Part shown: in pieces, positions 55,554-64,000 of the stretch | Position numbering within the stretch: the first letter of the stretch is position 1 | Layout of the letters: each line of letters starts with the position of its first letter | NCBI GenBank assembly: GCA_030248215.1 | Contig: JASANG010001656.1 | Coordinates: forward strand, 1-64,000 | DNA from: Enoplolaimus lenunculus | Lineage: Eukaryota > Nematoda > Enoplea > Enoplida > Thoracostomopsidae | Direction: 5' to 3' | Length of the DNA: 64,000 nucleotides | Program-made: the position numbers and the translations under genes | Notes under the pieces: generated by a model | Databases searched by the model: none | What the model was told of the DNA's origin: nothing | The model's input: only the letters and a program-made list of their open reading frames with translations

Positions 55554-56913
55554 TGTCACTCACACGTTACCATACGTGCACTCGGCACACGAAATGTCCC
55601 CTCCCAAAAGAAATTCAATAGCTTGTCCGGCTTATGTTTTATCGAAACCCTTCATTTTCCAACAGTATCACCGCCATTCGCGGAAATCATAGAGTTAAAC
55701 GGAAACTCTATCCGGACAAAACTGTTTTGCAGTGACACTGTCTAGGACATTGAAATGTTAGAAAAACAGTGTAGTGGACAATATTTTTATATGATAGGCA
55801 CATTAGGGACACCTTAGCGGGGAAATTCAAATTTTGACGGGAAAATTCAAATTTTGGCGGGAAATTCGAGTTTTGACGGGAAATTCAAATTTTGGCGGGA
55901 AATTCTAATTTCGGTGGGAAATTTAAATTTTGGCGGGAAAATTCAAATTTAGGCGGGAAAATTCAAATTTTGGCGGGAAATTCAAGTTTTGGTAGGAAAA
56001 TTCAAATTTTGGCGGGAAATTCAAATTTTGGCGGGAAAATTCAAATTTTGGCGCGAAATTCAAACTTTCGCGGCAAAATTCAAATTTTGGCGGTAAATTA
56101 AAATTCAGGCGGGAAAATTCAAATTTCGGCGGCAAATTCAAATTTTGGCGGGAAAATTCAAATTTTGGCGGCAAATTCAAATTTTGGCGGGAAAATTCAA
56201 ATTTTGGCGGCAAATTCAAATTTTGGCGGGAAAAATCAATTTTTGGTATGAAATTCAAATTTTGGCGGGAAAAATCAATTTTTGTATGAAATTCAAATTT
56301 TGGCGGGAAAATTCAAATTTTAGCGCAAAATTCAAATTTTGGCGGCAAAATTCAAATTTTGGCGGCAAAATTCAAATTTTGGCGGCAAAATTCAAATTTT
56401 GGCGGCAAAACTCAAATTTTAGCGCAAAATTCAAATTTTGGCGGTAAAATTCAAATTTTGCGGCAAAATTCAAATTTTAGCGGCAAAATTCAAATTTTGG
56501 CGGAAAATTCAGATTTTATCAGTAAAATCCAAATTTTGGCGGGAAATTCAAATTTTGGTGGGAAATACAAATTTTGGCGGGAAAATTCAAATTTTGGCGG
56601 GAAAATTCAAATTTTGGCGGGAAATTCAAAATTACGCAGTAAATCAATTACCTTATTTAGCACTTTCCGGCGACACCTTTTAGACTGTAACGACAAAGTC
56701 CGAAAATTCACGCAACTCTATTTTTAATATCAACATAATGCGCAAACAGTATACAAAATGTCCGTCAACGCAATAAACTCTATGCGGACATTTTTTATTT
56801 AGAGATAAAATTTCCGCACACAGTTACGCAATAACAGTATAGCTAGCCTTTTTAAAACAGTATAGGGGGACGATGGATGTGCCGAGTGCACGTATGGTAA
56901 CGTGTGAGCGACA
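55554..56913. mobile_element. 1.36-kb inverted-repeat element with minisatellite interior
   Basis: TGTCACTCACACGTTACCAT (36 bp in all) at the left has its complement, ending GTGTGAGCGACA, at the right with one mismatch seen. TAA flanks both ends, suggesting a 3-bp duplication. Inserted into the satellite element 55383-57500. No transposase; the interior is the minisatellite 55817-56640 plus CGGACA-rich edges. Confidence 0.85.
55817..56640. repeat. Minisatellite GGCGGGAAATTCAAATTTT, about 40 units
   Basis: Units are 19-21 bp and differ mainly in GGGAAA versus GGGAAAA and GGCGGG versus GGCGGC. All three plus frames and one minus frame stay open for long stretches (NSNFGGKIQILAGKFKFWRE-like), purely from the repeat. 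The junction TTTTGGCGGGAAA matches the E2F/DP consensus. Confidence 0.95.
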
Positions 56914-57629
56914 TAATTTTGTCTCGTCATTAAGCAAATATGCAACTTATCTATTAGCTAACTATTCGATAATCGCCTTTAAAGGTTTGTAGACAATTTA
57001 TTCAGATTCCTCGCACCCGAAAACCCATTATTGCTGAAATTAGATTGCTTGTAACCCTAATAATTAGTGCAACATTGTAAAAACGCCTTATCTAGGCTTA
57101 TCAACTATGCTTATATGCAAATTATCTATTAGATAACTACTCAATTATTAGTTTTAGACGTTTGTAAACAATTTATTCAGATTCCTCGCACCTAAAAACC
57201 CTTTAGTGCTGAAATTATATTGCTTTTAACCTTAATAAATAGTGAAATATTGTAAAAAGGTCTAATTTAGGCTTATAAACTATGCTAATATGCAAATTAT
57301 CTATTTGCTAACTGCTCAATTATCCGTTTTGGAGATTTGTAAACAGTCTACACAGATTCCTCGCACCCAAAAACCCTTTAATGATAAAATTAGATTGCTT
57401 CTAACTGTAATAATTAGTGAAATATTGTGGAAAGTCCTAATTTAGGCGTAATTAATTATGCAAATTTAAGCTGTAGCTAATCAACGGCTTAAAATTTTCA
57501 AACCCCATTGCGAGGTACGTCCGAAAAAGAGCTTGTTGACAGTCCACAGCCCCTAACTAGGGCTTGTTTTAAAAACGTTGCAGTGTTCTAAAAATTTTAC
57601 TTTCTTAAAAATTAACTGCAACCAGTAAT

Positions 57630-57960
57630 TTTTAAAAGAGGGGGCAGGAAGGTTTTTGCCGGTAAAAAATAACTTGTAAGAGAACGACCCGCCCCATTCA
57701 AGCAGAGCAGGTTAGAATATAATAACTCTGGTATACCAGAAAGTTAAACCCCGGTGTCCCTGTCGAAAACAAATTTTGTCGTGACCGGTGAGGGGGGGGG
57801 CGGCGGCTGGGGTGTAAGTATATAGCTCCGGAACCCTACACTGTTGTCCCCCAGGGGAGGACGGGCGAGGGGAACCCTTTAACGTCGCACACCAAGCCCA
57901 ACGGTAGTTGCACCCTTCTTTCGCCCGTGGTTGCGGCATACTCAATATTAAGCTCTACAA
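57630..57960. other. GC-rich island, unidentified
   Basis: Much richer in G+C than its surroundings (GACCGGTGAGGGGGGGGCGG, CCCCCAGGGGAGGACGGGCG). It contains one open frame on the minus strand with no recognised domain. It may be the head of a retroelement or SINE, or foreign sequence. 57960-58080 holds repeated ACAGACTC/ACAGAGTC. Confidence 0.4.
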
Positions 57961-58237
57961 TAGTCCCTTCAGACAGACTCCGTAAAACAGAGTCCCTTGA
58001 AACAGACTCTTTAGATGACTAAACAGAGTCTGTTCTGACAGACTCGGGACAAAACAGTTGTCCTTCATATGACGCATCGACAGCGTAGCATGGGTATGGA
58101 CGGCAATGTGACAAAGTATAGGCTGTTTGGAGAGTATGCGAGTTGTCCGGAAGGTCTATACAGGATATGGGTGACATTTGGACATGTCATTTAGTAACAC
58201 TACAACTACAAAGTGAGGGGCTCGTAAGTGGGGACAA

Positions 58238-58990
58238 TTTTTTACAGTAGCGTAGACAGTATAACGTGGATGACCCATAAGTATAATCTTGCTTTATCGC
58301 TCAAGCTATTGACACAAGACAAATATATAAACGTTTAATTTAACGGATATGTGGGTTAAAAATAAATAACAGTCCGTAACCGAATAACAAGGGGGTACCC
58401 TCTGGAGAGGCGAAATAAATATCAGTCCCCCCTCTTATTCGGGTTACAGCAGTAGGCTTTAGGCTTAGACTTAGGACTATGCTTTGGGCTTCGGCTTAGG
58501 CTGAGGCTTAGACTTTTAGGCTCACTGTAGTGTCCTGCAGGGTACAACGTTTGTCTGACCTCCGGTTCCTGTGTTTTTTACCTCCGGTTGCACTCTGGTG
58601 TCCTGAATATGAGGGAAACTGATATATATTTTGCCACTCTAGAGGGTACCCCTTTGGTATTCGGTCACAGTCTGTTATTTTATTTTAAAGCCACGCTCTG
58701 CCGCACTTCGGAACTGATATATATCCGTTATTGCAGCTATCGGTGGAATTAAACGTTTATTTGTTTTGTATCTTAGTTGAGCGATATAATGCAAGATCAT
58801 ACTTAGAAACGTACTTTCAAAACTTAAGTATACTTTAAAGTTTCGATGTTTTGAACTCAATATTAATTGGGCCTGAAATCTTATGCACTAGAATTAGGGA
58901 TAAGTGACATTTCTAGACTCTAATTGTAGGGTTTAGGGACTCTATCCGCTTAGGGACTCTTATTAGGGATACGGACTCCTATTATGGTTT
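58238..58990. mobile_element. Two diverged CTGTAGTGACC-family copies
   Basis: 58260-58452 has TTTATCGCTCAAGCTATTGA and ends CTCTTATTCGGGTTACAGCA. 58597-58985 starts GTGTCCTGAATATGAGGGAA and carries GACATTTCTAGACTCTAATT and TTAGGGACTCTTATTAGGGA. Between them (58453-58530) are TTAGGC-like hexamers and a CCTCCGGTTGCACTCTGG fragment. Confidence 0.6.
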
Positions 58991-58997
58991 GGTTTTG

Positions 58998-59175
58998 GCC
59001 GACCCATCAAAAACATAAGCTGGAAGCAATCTCTGCTGTCTCGATTGACCACTGAAACCATAAGCCAGAAGCTGTCCCGGCCAAACGAACGATAACATAG
59101 GCTCGAAGCTGTCCTAACTGACCTAGCAAAAAATTGGCTCGAAGCTGTACAGTCTTTCCAGCTGAAACATAGGTG
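58998..59175. repeat. Degenerate tandem repeat, AAGCTGTCC units
   Basis: About four units of 38-50 bp with ATAAGCTGGAAGC, ATAAGCCAGAAGCTGTCC, ATAGGCTCGAAGCTGTCC and TTGGCTCGAAGCTGTAC. Confidence 0.6.
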
Positions 59176-59656
59176 TGTACGAGTGCTTACTGTTGCACTT
59201 CAGGCCCATTACTGTCCCACGGGCAAACAGGACGTCTCTTATAGTAAACATTGGCCACCTCTTGTATGAAACGTCATCCGTAGCTTTTATATACATTTAT
59301 ACTCCATTCATTGCTGATCAACTACAACCAGCTTCGAGGTGCATTTGTCAATACAACTTTGTTTTGAAATTCGATACTCAAGGTTTGACGTATATACCAA
59401 AAATTGATACAAACCTGGTTAATTGCTAGTTTTTGTTTGTGAAATTATCTTTAAGAAGCTACCGGAAGAATACTTGAAGTATTGTTTTTTTCTGAAATTA
59501 GCAATTTTTACCATGAAGCTAACCAGTTGCTATTATTTTAAGCTATTTGGAATATTAAGTTCATTAGTTTTTTCATACAGTTAAACTTTGGGTGTTTTAA
59601 TATATGATTGGCATTGATTTTGAGTATTTTCTCATTTTCCTCCTAATTGCTAATAC

Positions 59657-59966
59657 CAAGAGTGTGGATGATGCATACTAACAAGAGTATGCATCTGGGT
59701 ACATTCTGTGTAGAAAATAATGTAACCGGCACGTGTTGCGTTTTTGGCTTATTCCCCCTTTATTTATATGATGGGTGTACAATCTATGCGAACCGTGACA
59801 TTATGGTAACAAATTGCTCCGCTTATAATTTGATTTAGGTCTATTGCATGTGATAGCAACCCCCCTCCTCTAAACAAAGGGAGTCGGTCAAAAACGCAAC
59901 GCTCGATGGTACATTTTGTACCGTGCGGAACCCAAAGAGTTTCACACTGTTGTATCATGCACTATT
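59657..59966. mobile_element. hAT-type MITE, CAAGAGTG family, perfect duplication
   Basis: CAAGAGTGTGGATGATGCAT ... TTGTATCATGCACTATT with GCTAATAC duplicated exactly (59649-59656 and 59967-59974). Confidence 0.9.
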
Positions 59967-60520
59967 GCTAATACAGAAAAAGTATACAAATGTTACTGTT
60001 ATTTTTGTAATTTTCGCACAAAATTATCGCTGAAACATTCCGCAATTGTTCGATTTGAAATAAAAATAACAAAATTCATGCAAATCATAAAAATGTTGGA
60101 GGCATCGTCTTTCATAAAATATTACAAAACCTGGTTGATATTTGCATTACTTCAATTCCTGTTATTTTGATCACTATCCGTTTCCGTTTATTTTAATATC
60201 TGTGCACATCCTACTGACAACAATTTGATTGAATTTATTATTGACCAGCAACAAAACGAACATGCGGATACCGCAGAATTTACAAGCTAAGCCAAAACGT
60301 TTTCAAGAGGCCACAATACGTATTTTTAGACGGGACTACGCCAAACTCCCTTGCTTTGTTGTAGCTTGCCTACCTCGATTCGGTTGAAAACAAAGCATGC
60401 AACGCAGATGCGATTAGTTAACCTGGTTAAGTGCTCAATCACTGCAACCAATACCTTAAAACATAATTGCGTCATTTTATTTGAATATATTTAGTAATAC
60501 TTCGACAGGTCAGAGCTCAT

Positions 60521-60696
60521 GGCCCATGTAAAGATAAAGGGGGGCAGAACGTTTTTCTGCGTGACTGCAATAGAGTAAGCTTAAGCTTTAGACTAATTTT
60601 TGGTTTAAGCCTTATGCTTAAGTGTACGCTCATTGTTACACGTAGCCATACGAAGTATGCTTATACTACTGTTACGGCCCTGTTCTATACATTGGC
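60521..60696. mobile_element. hAT-type TTAGGC MITE
   Basis: Left GGCCCATGTAAAGATAAAGG, right CCCTGTTCTATACATTGGC. The core is more diverged (GTTTAAGCCTTATGCTTAAG). It abuts an open coding-like stretch at 60709-60945. Confidence 0.8.
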
Positions 60697-60708
60697 AGAG
60701 TTATCTAA

Positions 60709-60945
60709 AGTAGTGTTAAGCGACTGGTTTTAAACTTGAACAAGTAGGTTCTATTTGCATCGCATGAGCGGTTAGTGAACTCTGTTCGTTGTAGAAGTTA
60801 CGTACTACATGGGTGTTATATGAGTCACCATGGGAACATAATACCCCTTTGGGGCCATTTTGAGTTTCAATGTGGTCTTTGCCAATAAGTCTTACATTGT
60901 CATTGGTCTGTTCGAAGAATGACCATACATCTTGTGCCGCTGTTG
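60709..60945 (-). other. Coding-like open fragment, family not recognised
   Basis: A frame of 77 codons without an initiating ATG, ending in TAA, reads AQDVWSFFEQTNDNVRL, then KDHIETQNGPKGVLCSHGD and YNTHVVRNFYNEQSS. Composition is that of a real protein and unlike the AT-rich repeats around it. It ends 12 bp from a TTAGGC MITE. It may be an exon of an unseen gene or the remnant of a mobile-element gene. Confidence 0.3.
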
Positions 60946-61066
60946 CTAGTTTTCACGGCATGATCCATGTTGTAGATGTATAGCCATCAGGTGCCCTTAA
61001 ACTAGAGTTTTTCACCAAAAGTATTAGGTAGTGGTATGGTTGTCGTAAGGCAGCCACTGACAAGTG

Positions 61067-61318
61067 CACTGTAAATTCCAGTGAGTTGATTTCAACTCAG
61101 ACTAAGTTGAGTCACTCGGTCTGAGTTAGGACGATCAGAACTCATAATTGTGAGTTTTTATAACTCATTCAGATTTAATTAATCAACTATCCCGGATTTA
61201 AGCCAACTCAGTGTGAGGATCAACTCAACTCAGAGTGAGTTAAAGTTTCCTGTTATTAACTCAGAAATAACTAAATTTCCGTCCGAGGTGATTAACTCAT
61301 CGGAATTTACAATATGTA
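61067..61318. mobile_element. CACTGTAAATTCCAGTGAGTTGA palindromic MITE
   Basis: CACTGTAAATTCCAGTGAGT at the left, TGATTAACTCATCGGAATTT ACA at the right; interior of ACTCAG/CTGAGT motifs in mirrored order. Confidence 0.75.
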
Positions 61319-61326
61319 CAATTTAT

Positions 61327-61467
61327 GGTCCATGTTGTTGTATGGGGTTCTGTTTTCCAACGAGACTTCAGTAAAGTAGGTTTAGGTTTAACCTAATTTT
61401 GTGGCACATGCTTAAGATTGGGAATATGCTTAGATTACTGTTTACGCCCCTGGAAGTAACAATACCT
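61327..61467. mobile_element. TTAGGC MITE, diverged
   Basis: GGTCCATGTTGTTGTATGGGG at the left and TGTTTACGCCCCTGGAAGTA at the right, with a degraded hexamer core. Confidence 0.6.
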
Positions 61468-61645
61468 GAATCTGTCTCGGTCAAAGTTGTTTATAAAAAT
61501 AACAAATTTTCTCCGAATTATATATTAAGTGGGAAATTTTGAATCTTTTGAGGTTCGGTTATGACTCGCAAACCCCGAAAGGAGATGCTGGAATGCTTAC
61601 AAGACGACATTACTCTTATCATGTAGCACAAAGCTGGATACAGGG

Positions 61646-61871
61646 TAAATTCTAAATGAGTTGATTGATCAATTCAGAGAGACAATTAGTTATTTTTGGC
61701 TATTTCTGAGTTGATAACATTGGATATTAACTCACTCTCTAAGTTGATTTAATTGCCGAGTCAGTTCACACAGTAACTCAGGATGAGTTAAACCAATTCG
61801 TATTTCTGAGTTCTGAAAGAGCTATAATTCAGAACTCAGACCTTTGAGTGGATTCAACTCATCAGGGCACT
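61646..61871. mobile_element. CACTGTAAATTCC-type MITE, diverged
   Basis: GGTAAATTCTAAATGAGTTG ... GTGGATTCAACTCATCAGGG; same ACTCAG-rich interior. Confidence 0.65.
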
Positions 61872-62306
61872 AAGTGGTTCCCTTCTCATATTAGAGAGCT
61901 AAAACGCGATATCAAATCTACTTCATTGAAAATTTCAGCTGTTCTTATAAGCAAGCTGCATAGTGCGAGATATTTGAGTGCGATATCTTCTCACTCTGAT
62001 TAGGGTCAAAATGGATGCACGGATGTCTCCCCGAAATAAAATTCTGGCTGCACCCCTCGCATCAATTAGATTTCCCAAAAATAATGGCTCGTTTACGAGG
62101 GTCGGCATTTGCTTTCATATAAATTACAATACGACGATATCAGAAACTGTTGTTGGGGGTGTTTGGGCGTATGCATGCTTACAAATTTTTACGTGCGGTT
62201 TTGCCTACGGTACAAATATAAGGCGTGTAAAATGAGTACTTTTTCGGTTTTACAAGACTTGATTTTCTGTCATTGTTTCGAAAGGGAGACAGCGATATTC
62301 AACCTT

Positions 62307-62505
62307 TCATTCTAAACAATTTTCGTCTCCCCAGAAACGTTGTGAGCCACTTTCAATCCATTCAAATTCCTCGCACGTTCCTCTTGAAAGTTTCAGCTCA
62401 ACGCAGCCCTTACACCCACAGTTGCGGCTGTGATTATGGTACTCGTATAAACAGCTGTGGGTACCACACTGTAGGTACCAATGATTCCTTTCTCTTGGCA
62501 TTCCA
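62307..62505 (-). CDS. Possible Cys-rich terminal exon, family not recognised
   Basis: A good acceptor (CCAGTTTCAG) precedes an open frame of 64 codons from the first Met to a stop. Seven cysteines lie in a short span (QCGTHSCLYEYHNHSRNCGC, then KGCVELKLSRGTCEEFEW). It could be the last exon of a minus-strand gene extending beyond 62505. No further exon was found up to the window edge. The overlapping plus-strand frame has less protein-like composition. Confidence 0.25.
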
Positions 62506-62826
62506 CTGAAACTGGAATCTGATAACGTGAGTGAGCAATTTTTTCATTCTTTCATATATGTGTATATGTGTGTATGTATATATGTTGCCGTGTTTGTTTT
62601 TTTCACTCGAAACAACACACGCAATCGATTTCTAGCTTAATCATGTGATAAATTAAGCGTGTAATCACACGCCATAGTTGGGATTTCGAGTCAAGGGACT
62701 TCAAGGTTCCAAAGGACGTACCAGATAAGACAGAAGAGTACGTGCTAACTGGTCAAGTATTCCATCTAAATTTTGGGCAGTTCAATTGACATCTGAGATA
62801 TAGAAGGTGAAAAAATTGTAAATATT

Positions 62827-63050
62827 GGCCCATATTCTCAAATGTGTATAGCAACTATCATCAGTTAGTAATAAGTTTTCAAACTCACTATCTGTTGCAG
62901 CTGTTGAACTCAAAATTAGTACAGGAGTAGAGTAAATCGTATGTGAAAAATGTGCTGAATTTTACGCCTCAGCATTCAATGGTTTGAAAGTTACAAGACT
63001 TATCACCAACTGGGTGATAGGTGTTGCTCACCTTTGAGGATACCGGTCCT
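62827..63050. mobile_element. MITE with GGCCCATATTCTCAAATG ends, second copy
   Basis: GGCCCATATTCTCAAATGTG at the left, TGGTTTGAAAGTTACAAGAC and TTATCACCAACTGGGTGATA inside, and the diverged right end TTTGAGGATACCGGTCC. Confidence 0.7.
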
Positions 63051-63294
63051 TGTTGAAACTGTTTTCGATAGAATAGCCGCTAACTCCCCGTTTTCGTATA
63101 TCTAGTTCTTAATTTCTTGATTTGTATGATAAGTTGTATTGCTGATGAGCTGGCACAGGGGTGCAGAGGGTAATTTTGTACTCGGCGAGAAGTTTGTTTC
63201 TAACTGGATGTAGTAATCTAAGCCTTAAGCTTACGCGTTCGTTTTGATTTTATCTTCTGTTAAGCTGCATTATTACCTGTGATCGTACTACTCT

Positions 63295-63555
63295 TTAAAT
63301 TCCAATGAGTTAATTAATCAACTCAACTAGTGAGTTGGTTATTTTTAAATTAGTAACAGCGAGCTTTAACTCACTCTGATCTGAGTCGATTCTCATTCTG
63401 GGTAAAGTTAACTGCAGGTGAGCTGATTAATAATGATCTCAGAATGAGTTGAATTGCGTCAGAAATGTGAGTTCGGCAAATCCTAATTCAGACCTCAAAG
63501 TCTGAGTGGATTCAATTCATTCAAAGTTAAAATCAACTCACTGGAATTTACAGTG
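63295..63555. mobile_element. CACTGTAAATTCC-type MITE
   Basis: TTTAAATTCCAATGAGTTAA ... CAACTCACTGGAATTTACAGTG at the right end (perfect match to the family terminus). Confidence 0.75.
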
Positions 63556-64000
63556 AAGGAATGTTAACACAAATATTCCATTAAGGTAAAGAATGAATTT
63601 TTCCGTTTTTTCCGGACATACATGAAAAAATGCATGGTTTCCGGTCATAATGTTTTTCCGGAACAAAAGTAACCGGATGTGATATATACTTATAAAAAGT
63701 TAAGTTTACGTTCGGTAAGATGTTCATTGTAAAACAATATGTATATTAAGCCTAAGTCGATAAGCCTAAGCCTAAGCCCGGATGGTAAAATATACAGGAG
63801 CCTTGTTTTTTCATCTTGCAAATTTAGCAAATGATAATTTTAACTTTTTTGGTCCGTTTTGTCACATATCAAACGCGTGCGTCTACAAAGTGGGATGCGG
63901 TTGACGTATCCCCCCCAATGATTTCTGGGAAAACTCGAAACAGACACTTTTACAGGCTGTAGAACAACTTGCAGTCGGTCGTCGCTTGCCTTTCGCATGT

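Larger units (their letters stand above)
55383..57500. repeat. Satellite-bearing element, second copy, inverted and interrupted
   Basis: Begins ATTGAGCGAAGCTCGAACAC and carries the complement of the 16514-17570 monomers (TAGCTAACTATTCATTTATC, GATTCCTCGCACGCAAAACC). Monomers resume after the insertion at 56914 and run to about 57500 (three or four units). The far end is missing. Confidence 0.75.
61872..64000. other. Right edge of window
   Basis: Apart from the possible exon at 62307-62505 and the MITEs at 62827-63050 and 63295-63555, this holds a TATGTGTATATG run near 62555, CCGG-rich repeat remnants at 63600-63670 and a short run of CCTAAG hexamers at 63748-63778. No gene recognised in the last 440 bp. 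Confidence 0.4.

Noticed and set aside
55892-56727. Several overlapping long open frames on both strands (NSNFGGKIQILAG-like)
   Set aside because: They are translations of the 19-21-bp minisatellite; all frames stay open because the unit has no stops. Not a gene.

Overview
This is AT-rich nuclear DNA from a multicellular animal. Four protein-coding genes with GT-AG introns can be read exon by exon, and all four are conserved animal families: Ran GTPase-activating protein (RanGAP, minus strand), a large HSP110/HSPA4-type chaperone (minus), a small secreted saposin-like protein (plus) and the Golgi retrieval receptor RER1 (plus). The phylum cannot be fixed from sequence alone. TTAGGC-like hexamers, the nematode telomere unit, are abundant, but here they sit inside interspersed transposon copies and not at a chromosome end. 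They therefore do not by themselves identify a nematode.

Layout: 1-6.2 kb is intergenic and repeat-filled (a degenerate tandem repeat, an inverted TTGACGGTTGCCGTC minisatellite and several MITEs). 6.2-19.55 kb is RanGAP (14 exons placed; the final C-terminal exon or exons were not found). 19.55-25.8 kb is a MITE-rich spacer. 25.8-35.4 kb is HSP110 (17 exons, complete, 889 aa). 35.4-42.5 kb is intergenic and holds a 1.8-kb internally deleted piggyBac element, a tRNA-derived SINE and composite CAGGGTACAACC elements. 42.5-47.3 kb is the saposin-like gene (4 exons, 114 aa). 47.3-49.8 kb is repeat-rich. 49.8-53.0 kb is RER1 (6 exons, 197 aa). 53-64 kb has no recognised gene but much structured repeat, including a 1.36-kb inverted-repeat element that carries about 40 copies of an E2F-site-like 19-21-bp unit and is inserted into a roughly 160-bp-monomer satellite.

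The four genes share no obvious pathway: nuclear transport, protein folding, a secreted lipid- or membrane-interacting peptide, and ER-Golgi retrieval. What unites the window is its mobile DNA. At least six short inverted-repeat (MITE) families recur in introns and spacers, several with clean target-site duplications. The most unusual is a hAT-type family (8-bp duplications) whose interior is built of TTAGGC telomere-like hexamers; about 16 full or partial copies were seen. No CRISPR array, operon, rRNA, reverse transcriptase or virus-derived gene was recognised.
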